In this document: positions 24,733 through 33,818 of the stretch, in pieces
How the letters are laid out: each line of letters opens with the position of its first letter
Numbering within the stretch: position 1 is the first letter of the stretch
Assembly: GCF_024763615.1 (NCBI RefSeq)
Contig: NC_077223.1
Coordinates: 15,128,001-15,192,000, forward strand
Direction: 5' to 3'
DNA length: 64,000 nucleotides
Source: Phlebotomus papatasi
Taxonomy: Eukaryota > Arthropoda > Insecta > Diptera > Psychodidae
The notes under the pieces: generated by a model
Database searches by the model: none
What the model saw: only the letters and a program-made list of their open reading frames with translations
What the model was told of the DNA's origin: nothing
Program-made: the position numbers and the translations under genes

Positions 24733-25198
24733 TTAAGGGGTTACGTGGGTCAAAATTGACAAAAAACAGCAGATTTTGTTCTAATTTCTTTTCAACATAA
24801 TAAAAAATATAATTAATTCAAGCTCTTAGGCATATAAAAGTACAACATTGAAAATTTCATTTAAAAATGTATCCAGTGGGGCATGATTTTTAGAGACATT
24901 TTTGAAAAAACATACTTTTCGGTGGACAAGATTTTTCGAAAATGGTTTATCTGGAAACCAAAATCCAAATATTTCCTGTTACCTGATGAGTTAAACTAGT
25001 CATTGAACCAAGGAATTTAAATAAGGTTTCAATGGCTAAATTTTTAAGAATTTTATATGAAAAATTTTGAAAATATAGGTTATGTTAATGCTGTATTTTT
25101 ATATTCCTAAGAGCTTAAATTAAATATTTTTTAATATGCTCAAAAAATTGAGAAATTATCATATTATTACAGTCTTCTTGATCCACGTAACCCCTTAA
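24733..25198. mobile_element. TTAA-flanked MITE with GGGGTTACGTGG ends
   Basis: TTAAGGGGTTACGTGGGTCA at the left mirrors TGATCCACGTAACCCCTTAA at the right. TTAA at both borders is the usual target of piggyBac-like elements. Two diverged copies lie end to end at about 46831-47478 and 47478-48597. Confidence 0.75.
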
Positions 25199-25820
25199 CT
25201 ATCTTGAGAATGCGTAAATGAGAAAAGGAAATATATTGTGTTTTTTTTTTGTGTAAGAAATGTAAGAATCTGCGCTCATTTTCCTGAGAACCATTGAAAA
25301 ACATTATTTCATTTAATTAATCGTCGAATAATTGCATTTCAACTCATTAATAACCATACATATCATACTACGAACAGTTTACATAGAACATTATCTTAGT
25401 TTCTGGTTTTTAAGGTAGGGCATTGCCCCTCAATGCCCCCCCCCCCCCCCAGCGCTACGGCCCTGAGCACTATTAGTGCATTATTGAACGTTAATCATGA
25501 TCTTTTCACCGGGGTTGATCGAAGATAATTTGTTCTTCTAATCCTTATCGATTTTTCGAAAGCTTTCGGCAGCATCAACTTCAATTAGTTGTGATTCATA
25601 TTTTCGAAATCTTCGGGAATTGGTCTAAACACTCATTCCGAATACTATTTTATAAATTTATCTTTTCCTAAAAAAGCCTCTTACTGACTGATCGTGTTTA
25701 CGAGATTAATATTTAGAACTTAAATTAAAATTTAAGTCATTTACGACGACTGTACATTAGATTATCATTCAAAGTATGGAAACTTCTTGAGTATATGTCA
25801 CTGAACTTTTGTGTTTGCAG
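25199..25820. other. No gene seen; C homopolymer
   Basis: No exon is recognised. A run of at least 14 C at about 25437-25450 is followed by CAGCGCTACGGCCCTGAGC. Confidence 0.4.
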
Positions 25821-25851
25821 ATATGGAAAGTGCGTGGATTACTACGTGTAA
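25821..25851 (+). CDS. Liprin-beta: Candidate terminal exon of the long Liprin-beta isoform
   Basis: A good acceptor (TTTTGTGTTTGCAG) precedes 25821. One base completes the split codon left by the phase-2 donor at 22936, giving Arg, then YGKCVDYYV and a TAA stop. Exact phase agreement with the candidate exon 2.9 kb upstream is the main support; a match this short cannot be tested by similarity alone. AATAAA at 26384-26389 could be the polyadenylation signal. Confidence 0.45.
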
Positions 25852-26383
25852 ACCATTACGCATTGACGACTTCACTAAAGTGTATTTTGATCACTTTTAG
25901 ACGAGGAAAAGATCGAAAGGAAAGTATGTAACAAAAAGCATTGATGGCTATACAGGAATTTTACAAATACAAAACCTTTAAAGAAAAACCAGGTGATATT
26001 TCTCGAATATTTCATCATCAATTTTTTCAGTAATTTCATTGCAGTGGAATTGATGATGAAAAATTCGGAAATTTCGCTTAAAAAAAATCAAGAAATTTGT
26101 TAAAATGGTTTCGATATTTAAATTGTAAAATAGAAGAAATTTCTCTGGGCTTCTCGGACGAAACAAGCCCAAAGAGAGATGAGAAAAGTATTGATGAAAA
26201 AAAAAAACTCAAGTTTGGACCATTCTAGTGCCAAGAATATATTTACTTGTTGAAGTAAAAAAAAACTTTCTACCATGTTGGACGTTTTTTTTTAAGGAAG
26301 ACTTTGCTCTTGATAAAGACTTTTTACCAATTAAAAAAATATATATCACGTTTTCTCACACAGAATTTAGGATCGCTGTAAAT

Positions 26384-26389
26384 AATAAA
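26384..26389 (+). promoter_or_regulatory. Possible polyadenylation signal for Liprin-beta
   Basis: AATAAA lies about 530 nt after the candidate last stop codon and 510 nt before the kinase start. In DNA this AT-rich the motif is common by chance, so support is weak. Confidence 0.25.
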
Positions 26390-26840
26390 GCCCATTCATT
26401 TTTTTGTGTATTGTGTTTTTTTGCCTATTTTTTTTTTTGGTTCTTAAATTACCAAAGACAATATTTCAGAAAATCCTTTTTCTTCATTCCTTTCACAATA
26501 TTCAAAAGAACCAATTTTTAATACAAAAAAGTTTGCTGGACAAGAACTTTAATTTCATATTTTTTGCCCTTTTACAACACGGAAAAAATGTATTCTAATG
26601 CGAATTCATAAGTAGTTATTAAACGGAACATAATTGCTATAGAAATAATAAACTAATCTTTCACTTTTTGTCAGATTTAGAAAGGAATTATACTTACCAT
26701 TTAAATATCATGCACACGTTATGTGTGCGAAAGTATTTGATAAAGTTAATCAATTGTATTAATTTATTGACAGAATAATATTGATTAAAAAAAAGGAAAA
26801 AAATTGATAATGTAATAATAACGTTGAAGGAATAAAAATA

Positions 26841-26849
26841 TATATAAAG
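26841..26849 (+). promoter_or_regulatory. Possible TATA box of the TSSK-like kinase gene
   Basis: TATATAAAG lies 46 nt upstream of the kinase ATG, which would give a 5' UTR of about 20-25 nt. The surrounding DNA is very AT-rich, which weakens the call. Confidence 0.35.
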
Positions 26850-26894
26850 AAATTAATTTTTGAATCCTAGTTTGCCTTCCAAATTTCACGAAAA

Positions 26895-27859
26895 ATGTCT
26901 GGATCCTCCTGCAAAATTCCCAGTGAATCAGATTCCAAGGTAACTCTTGGACCGCCAATTCTTTCGGAAATAGAACACAAAACTTTGCAACTTCATGGCT
27001 TCCGGATTGATGCCCTTCTGGCCACAGGTGCTTTCTCACGCGTCTACCGTGGCTTTCTTCGAAATGGTGACCATGAAGAGGCTTTGGCTATCAAAATTGT
27101 GGATTTACGTGATCCTCCGCGCTTTCTTAAGCGTGAAATTGACATTTTGGCCTCTATCGTACATCCCCATATTGTCTCACTACATACCCTTTTCGTATCC
27201 GACGGTGCATGCTTCATTGTGACGCGTCTAGCAGCATCTGGAGATCTTTTAGACTACATAATAAAAAATGGAGCAATACCGGAGTATAAGGCCAAGTTCT
27301 GGACCAAGCAAATTGCTGAAGCAATTCAATATCTTCACTCCCAAGATATTGTTCATCGGGATCTAAAGTGCGAAAATATCCTATTGACTGAGGAGCTTCA
27401 TGTTCAGCTGGCAGACTTTGGCTTTGCAAAGTTTCTGGTAGGTGTTTTTTTTTTGTTAGAAAAATATTGTTGCAAAGAATGTCCTTCACAATATTTCCGC
27501 AGCCACATGGTCAACTGAGCCATGGATATAGTGAAACTTACTGCGGCAGTATGTCTTATGTTGCCCCAGAAATCCTCCGTGCGCGCCCCTATAAATCCAA
27601 ACCTGCAGATCTTTGGTCTTTTGGTGTGATCGTGTTCATTGTACTCAACGCCCAAGTCCCCTTTGATGCCCCATCCCTTCAGGGAATTCTACGCTTACAG
27701 CTCAAACGTGCATATAAGTTCCGTCGAAGTTTACGGAAGCATATCTCGAGGGACGTCAAGAGCCTTGTGGGGCATCTACTGCAGCCAAAAGTGAGAAAGC
27801 GCTATACAATTGAGGAAGTCCTGAGATCGCGATGGCTTACCCTTGAGGAACCGTATTAA
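26895..27859 (+). CDS. TSSK-family testis-specific-type serine/threonine kinase
   Basis: Exons 26895-27437 and 27503-27859 are joined in phase 0 across a 65-nt intron (CTG|GTAGGT, TTCCGCAG), giving 299 residues, typical of the TSSK family. The catalytic Lys is K67 in LAIKIVD and its partner is E81. The catalytic loop HRDLKCEN (154-161) carries the KCEN signature of TSSK kinases. DFG is at 174-176, the APE-type motif at 202-204, and PADLWSFGVIVF follows. The glycine loop is unusual: LATGAFSRV has Ala and Ser at the first and third Gly positions. All catalytic residues are present, so activity is likely. TSSK kinases act in late spermatogenesis in mammals and flies; that role here is inferred. 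In a single frame the second exon would start from a false ATG at 27467. The gene lies between Liprin-beta and the Kazal cluster with no sign of shared control. Confidence 0.93.
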
Positions 27860-27907
27860 TCAAAGTGAGTATTATTCTTTGTAGAAAATTTTATGTCTCA
27901 ATAACAC

Positions 27908-28161
27908 TGACTGAGAGAAATCCGAAAAAGTTAAAATAACATTCCGGAAATGTTAATTTTACCCTGCAGTATTGATCCAAAATCGGTGTAAATATTACCC
28001 TTTTTATGTGTATTGGGGGTTAAAATTACCCTTTTCATGTTAATTTTACCCTTGAAAAGGTGTAAAATTAACTTTAAAAAATGTTGATATATTTCTACAC
28101 CTAAAAAGTGTTAAAATTATGAGGGAAAAAAGTTAATCGCACCCTCTTTTTTTTCTCAGTG
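27908..28161 (-). mobile_element. MITE, about 250 bp, copy 2
   Basis: Reverse-complement copy of 4364-4613. It ends TTTTTTTTCTCAGTG and starts CTGAGAGAAATCCG. It sits just 50 nt after the kinase stop codon, so it may lie in that transcript's 3' UTR. Confidence 0.75.
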
Positions 28162-29828
28162 AATATGAACCAATTGATTTCTAAGAAAAAAATATTCTGG
28201 GTAGGTGATATATTTTACTGCTCGAACTTAAAGTAAGGGTCCCTCGATTTTTCACCCCCCAAAATTTTCAGTTTCCACCACCCGGAGATCACTTTTTCTC
28301 AACAAATCATCGCGTTTCGAACGATTTTGAACTGTCCGTCCGGCTATCTTCAGCTCTTACAGGTAAAACGGTTAGAGATAGAAAAATGGATCCTTTGGGG
28401 GATCACCCTCCATTAGTTCAAGTACGAATCTACCTAATTTATGTAGCGCTACAATCCGAAAACACACAAAAAAATATTTTGTAAAATTGTTCGTAAATGT
28501 TTGTGAAATCCTATGGAGGACTTACGAAATGCTCGTGAATCATATAAGCCACAAACAAGTTCGTAAAATTTTGTACTTTTTTAACAAACATTGTTCGCAA
28601 AATGATCATTTGACAAACATTTTTTGTACTTTTACAAACATTTGTTCGTAAATGTTTGGACGGGAATTCAGGATAATTACCTTTAAGTAAATGAGATGAA
28701 TGGGAAATGTGTGTAAATGCGTGCGTGAGTGGAAGAGTGACTACAATGATGTACCTGGAATAGCATAAATTATGATTAGTGTGAGCTTATGCTTCCATCC
28801 GGGCTCGTTGGAGCAAAATTTTCCTTTGCTCTTCCCAACGGCTACGGTCGCTCGATGAGATACAATGATGCCCGCTGGGACAAAGAGTTGGACTGGCAGA
28901 GGACTTCTTCCAATTAACACAACTTTCTCACTTTTCTCACTGATTAAGAATTCACGATATTTCAAGAAAACTCAATAATTTATTGACTAATTGAATACTA
29001 TAAATTATGATACTTTATTAAATTAATTTTAGAGGAAATAGTTTATTGGCATTGAGCACTGATAAAATGATAAGAGGCAAAGAAAAAGAGTAAAGAGTAA
29101 AGAGGAGGGATTGGGTCAGTGCACTCTCTTAAATAGTTGATCAGCTGTTGGTGATCACCCGTTAATTAGATTGATAAGAGAATTGAAGGGAAATTTAATG
29201 ATGGCTGCGCTATATTGAATGATATTCGTTGATATGATACTAGCCAAATTATTTCGCGCCAATATTTTAAATTATAACGATTATTCTATTCGTTGTGCGC
29301 GAACAATGTTCGTAAACACACAAAAAATGTTCGTAAAATTTTGTCATTTGTCCGTATTTGTTCGTATTTTTTATTTGTCTGGCACGCACTTTTTTCACCT
29401 GCAAAGAACCCATAATTACTTAAATTTCATCTGAAAACACCTTCACTGTTAAATGAAAACAAGTTTTTTTTTATGAAAATTTCCTCAGCTGACAGCTCAT
29501 TGGCTTTGCAAGTACCAGAAGAAAACTCAATGGATGGCGCTGTTCCCCATAGGAACAGTTTGGAAAACTGTTCACAATTTTTATTTTAAAGCTTTTATGC
29601 GTAAAAATTCAACCAAATTGAACTTTTTGTGATAAAAGCACCCTTTTTTTCATATGGAGTTGAAAATTTTCTAACAAATTTCTTGGAAAATTACTCAATG
29701 GAAATGGCCCATTAAGGAATAGTTTTATGGGAATGTTTTTGCTAACAGTAAATGTCTTATATATGAATTATTCTCCATCCTGAGTACGGTATAATACTGG
29801 GGTTCACTCCCTATTATAAGTTTGAACG
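28162..29828. repeat. No gene; scattered TTCGTAAA repeats
   Basis: Between about 28480 and 28660, and again at 29290-29370, TTCGTAAA, its complement and ACAAACATT recur many times in both orientations. They form a patch that could fold on itself. A 74-codon minus-strand frame at 28741-28965 has no recognisable domain and I do not call it a gene. Confidence 0.5.
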
Positions 29829-30722
29829 TTAACTCTTTCGCGTCCCACTTTTATTCAGCAGATGAATTCATGTAAAATTGAGTTTTTCCTAATGCTTTAT
29901 GATCAAATATAATAGTTCAGAGAGGAAAAAAAATTTCCATTGCGTTAAAACTCGGAAAAACCCCGGGTCATATATGACCCTGTTGTCCTCAAGGGAAGTG
30001 TACATACATTAATTTGGCCAAAATCATGGCAAATTGGATTGTCTTAATGAACACTGTACTCCTGGTGTTCAAGGAATCTTCCTGGTAATCCCTTGAACAG
30101 TCACTGTCACAATATTTTGAGTGGTATTTGGCAAAAATAAACTTATGTTCACACACAATACAATTGTACAATATGAGACGCTTGCAGAATACTCTAAAAT
30201 ATTGCAAAATATGTTATAATTCATCAGATATAAGATGAAATGTCCAGGAGCAAGATGTCCCACCTGCATTTCACAAAGAAAAACAATGTCCCAACTACAT
30301 TTCGCTATAGGTTTGGGACGAAAACACAGTTACCCTTGGGGACAATAGGGTCATATATGACCCGGAAAATTCTACACGCTTTTCTGGAAAATTGATAGTA
30401 GTTTATTATATAAAAATATGCAATATACAATCTTTGGATATTCTATTTTGTGTTTCTAAAGAACTTTTTGCTGAAAAAAATAAATTAATATAAAAAATTT
30501 TGAAAAAGAAAAGTCATTTCACAAAGTTCGAAATTAGTGATTTTTGATCTCAAATATTTTCTTTTCCTGAATATCTGGAGTCTTGAGAAAATTAGCCAAG
30601 AATCTTGCATCCTTCTATTATGATGTCGTGCACAAACCGCTAGATTTCAATTAATGTAAATAGTCAAAAAAAATTGTTTTTTCCCTGGGTCATATATGAC
30701 CCTAATGACGCGAAAGAGTTAA
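29829..30722. mobile_element. TTAA-flanked element with three GGGTCATATATGACCC palindromes
   Basis: The ends TTAACTCTTTCGCGTC and GACGCGAAAGAGTTAA mirror each other, and TTAA is present at both borders. Inside, the exact 16-bp palindrome GGGTCATATATGACCC occurs at 29965-29980, 30348-30363 and 30687-30702. No transposase is recognised. Confidence 0.7.
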
Positions 30723-30763
30723 GGAAAACTAGGGAACTATTAAATAAGGGATAATTGTAAACA

Positions 30764-30965
30764 CTAAAGCCGTCTTCAGACTAGTGGTTTAGCCTAGTTC
30801 ACGAAGGCCTCAAAATTATACATAGCATCCGATTTAATGAGTTTCAGAATATAATGGACTATAATCTCCTTAAAAACGATCTTTAGTCGAGATGTTCTAA
30901 AAAAAATCTCGACTGATAAGAAAATAGAGCAGTTAAGCTTTATGGCTAAGTTTTAGGTCTGAAGC
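30764..30965. mobile_element. MITE of the TTCAGACT / GGTTTAGCC family
   Basis: The ends GTCTTCAGACTAGTGGTTTA and TAAGTTTTAGGTCTGAAG mirror each other imperfectly. A clearer copy is at 44846-45056, and fragments lie near 9622 and 55670-55735. Confidence 0.55.
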
Positions 30966-31357
30966 TCGTATTACTTTTATGTCTACGTCTACACTGACTT
31001 GAACTTAAGTCGACCATTTGTATTTACGTATAAAAAAAAGTCTACACTTTACGTTAAGTTATGCATTTTTTTTTAAATGTTACTTGGGAATATCTGACGT
31101 GTTCAAAATTTAATTTCCACTACAATTTTTGAGAGTAAACAGAATTTAATTTCTTATTTCAAGCATATCATATTAAAATTAGTCAAATAAAAATATTTAC
31201 AAGAAGATGTATCATCTGTTTAAATATTTGTTTATAAATAATAAGTTTTTAAATGATATAAGGAATAATTTGGCTGCTTAAGTGTTTAAAAGGAAGGCGC
31301 ATGATAAGAATTTCTTTAGTCTATTCTGTGAAATTTGTGCAAAATATTATTTTCAAG
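30966..31357. other. Upstream region of Kazal gene A
   Basis: No gene is seen. TTTAAAAGG at 31284-31292 is a weak TATA-like candidate about 70 nt upstream of the ATG. Confidence is low because the region is AT-rich. Confidence 0.3.
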
Positions 31358-31654
31358 ATGAAATTTCTTGTCTGCTTCGCGTTGCTTTGTTTAGTTGTGG
31401 TGTCCTTAGGTAAGGCATCTTGAAATTTATAGTTTTTTATCAGTTAAGAATATTGGAAATGATTCTTAGGACAAGACAATGGAAACACTGATGAATGTGC
31501 CACGATGTGTCCACTAAATTACGCACCGATTTGTTGTGAAAATTCCAAAGGAGATCAGGGCACATTTGGAAACCAATGTAGTGTTGGTGTGTACAATTGC
31601 TACAATAAAGACGATTACGCTCAAATCTACGAAGGGGAATGTGAAGAGCAATAA
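31358..31654 (+). CDS. Kazal gene A: single-domain secreted CC-type Kazal-like protein
   Basis: Exons 31358-31409 and 31470-31654 are joined in phase 1, giving 78 residues. Residues 1-17 are a signal peptide (MKFLVCFALLCLVVVSL). One Kazal-like domain follows, with CATMCP, then YAPICC, TFGNQC, YNC and a final EGEC. Classical Kazal domains read Cys-Gly where this has Cys-Cys, and the Cys4-Cys5 gap is six residues. There are seven cysteines in the mature part, so one may be free or link two molecules. By the usual rule (second residue after Cys2) the reactive-site P1 residue would be Leu, suggesting a chymotrypsin- or elastase-like target if it inhibits proteases at all. It is the only plus-strand member and is divergently arranged with gene B. 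AATAAA is near 31697. Confidence 0.85.
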
Positions 31655-31844
31655 ATCAGATCAGTACATTTTGAGAAGAAAGGAATTTTACAATGAAATA
31701 AATATTTTGGTTTCGGACAACACACGTTTTTTTTTCGAACAATTTTTCAAGATGATTTTTTTTTGTTTTTTACAAAATTTTTCTGATTTTTTTTTGTATT
31801 TTATTTTAGCAATATTTTTGAACCTGAACAAAGTTCAACTATAA

Positions 31845-32234
31845 TTAATCGCAATTAATTATACGAGGACGATTATGTCCATGATGCTCGAAGTGTATTT
31901 TAGCACAGTCTAAATGAGAAGAATAAATTTATATAAGTTTAAAAGATTTTTAGGCAAATTTTAAGTAATTACTCATTTTCTTTTTGCACAAGTGGTTTTT
32001 TAAGACACAAGGATTGCTAAATGTTTCAGAGCTTCCATCGTGAAAAAAACAAGTTACTGGATCATTTTCACGAGTACACATTGAATCACAATTTTCTCCA
32101 ATTGTTGGACAATATCCTAAAAAATAAATAAATTTAATACTTTAAGTTAAAATAAGTATAGCAAAGTGTAATATACCTTGGCATATAGCAATAAAAACGA
32201 CAAAGACAACAAATAAATACGCGAAAATTGACAT
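31845..32234 (-). CDS. Kazal gene B: eight-cysteine single-domain Kazal-like protein
   Basis: Three exons on the minus strand, 32234-32177, 32116-31973 and 31909-31845, are all joined in phase 1 and give 88 residues. The signal peptide starts MSIFAYLFVVFVVFIAICQ. The domain has CDSMC, NDPVTC, TFSNPC and HLC, and the last exon gives CAKIHF and HNRPRIINC, matching the last exons of C, D and E. Without the third exon a readable stop at 31950 would give a shorter protein lacking the last two cysteines. The paralogues argue against that version. Predicted P1 is Arg, which would suit a trypsin-like target. Upstream DNA to about 32380 resembles that of gene C, so B and C look like duplicates that kept their promoter. 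Confidence 0.83.
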
Positions 32235-32380
32235 TTTTTTCTTTAAAGCAAGCAACTGATTACATAACTTTTGAGCTGATGTTTTTAATCAATCGGAATA
32301 AATTTTAATCAACCCCCACAACAACTACTGGCTGCAATTTCCGCCTCGTTTAATGTTCCAATTAATTTTCACGTAATGTT

Positions 32381-32920
32381 CTTTAACTTTTTCCAAGTAA
32401 CTTTACCACAAATATAAATTGAAAAATTTAATTGAGATTTTTAAAGCTAAAACTTCACTTTAAAAATTGCCATATGGCGCACAAAGATCATTTCAAGTTA
32501 TTTTTTGAAATTTATTTGAAATTTTTTGCAACTCTGAATTGGTTTCAGTCGGCTATAAACTGGTTATGAACTGGTTATGGACCGAATACTATGTTTTTCT
32601 TATAAATTCAATTGTGTATCTCATAAGTTATTTTAGCCGATAGTTTGAGTTAATTTTTAAATCGGCTCAAATTGGTTGTGAAGCGGTAAACTTAAAAAGA
32701 TATACGTAGTGGAAAAAAATTGCGAAATTATCAAAATTACGAAATCTTTAATTTTCCACATGAAATTGTTCTTTTCTTGGGGTGTAGAATCTATTTTACA
32801 TTGGCAAGCTAAAGACAATTTACAACCCTTTTAAGTAGGGAAAAGTGCCCATGCATCGTACGATCTCATGCTCTGTAATGACTAAATATTTATAATCCTT
32901 CTAAATAAATGTGACTGCAA
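32381..32920. other. No gene; CGGTT/AACTGG patch
   Basis: Intergenic DNA. Around 32540-32690 there are repeated AACTGGTTATGAACTGGTTA and CGGCT-type words, similar to the patch at 17930-18300. Confidence 0.4.
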
Positions 32921-33236
32921 TAGAGTAAGTGTGCCTAATTCCGGCCAGCTTGCAATTTCGGCCACCTTTTTTGTTTCCCGAATTTCCATGAACTTTTAGA
33001 TTTTACGTACTCTAAAGATTATACAATGCAAAAGAATAACAAAAAATGTAGCTACGACAAAGCTACGAGATGACGTGAAAAAGATATTGGAAGAATTGTA
33101 AACTCTTTACAAGTTTCCAAGCAACGCTCTTTCAAAAGAAAGAATAAAGAAAAACATTTTGTATTTGAAATATTACATTTCAAATCTGAGACATTGATGC
33201 TTGCATGCAACTATGCCGAAATTTGACACACCCTAT
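32921..33236. mobile_element. MITE of the AAGTGTG / CCGGCC family, copy 1
   Basis: AGTAAGTGTGCCTAATTCCG at the left is mirrored by CGAAATTTGACACACCCTA at the right. Another full copy is at 38338-38770 and a short one at about 34777-34887. Confidence 0.65.
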
Positions 33237-33261
33237 ATTAAAAAAACAGGCACTTTCAATG

Positions 33262-33707
33262 TAGGGGGAAGCGCGCTACCTTCAGACGATTCAAGCTTCA
33301 GACAATTCAATGCTTTTCTCTATGTTCTTTATGGATTTCACCTAAAGCTCTTTTCTGAAAATTTGAGGCATTGGACTAACTATTAAAATATAACATTATA
33401 ATGGGCCAAATTAATTTTTAACACATTAAAAAAAAAAAAAAGATTTATGCGAAGAATAAATCGTCCGAAGGTAGCGCACTTTTCCCTATTTTATATAGGC
33501 GAAAGCCCGAACTTCGAATGACTCAAGCTTCGGACAAATATTTTTTTCTATCTTCTTAAAGGATTTGACTCACGACTCTTTTCTAAAAATTTGAGGCATT
33601 GGACTAGTTATTAAAATATTATATAATATTATAATAGGTGAACTTCATTAAAAACATATTGAATTGTTTGAAGCGTGAATCGTCTAAAGGTAGCGTGCTT
33701 TCCCCTA
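33262..33707. mobile_element. MITE with AGGGGGAAGCGCGCTACC ends
   Basis: GGGGGAAGCGCGCTACCTTC at the left is mirrored by GGTAGCGTGCTTTCCCCTA at the right. A partial internal duplication, including AATTTGAGGCATTGGACTA twice (33360 and 33590), suggests two copies fused or one nested in another. Confidence 0.65.
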
Positions 33708-33818
33708 TGTTAGATTTAATTTTTAATATAATATTACGATACAAGTATCAATTTATTAATAAAAAATATACAATATTTTTAATAAATTGATAATTCCTGA
33801 CACAAATAAGATGTAATT

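Noticed and set aside
28741..28965. Minus-strand 74-codon frame as a gene
   Set aside because: No domain, signal peptide, splice partner or paralogue was found.
31950..32116. Two-exon form of Kazal gene B ending at 31950
   Set aside because: It lacks two cysteines present in all close paralogues. A phase-1 donor at 31972 and a matching last exon at 31909-31845 restore them.
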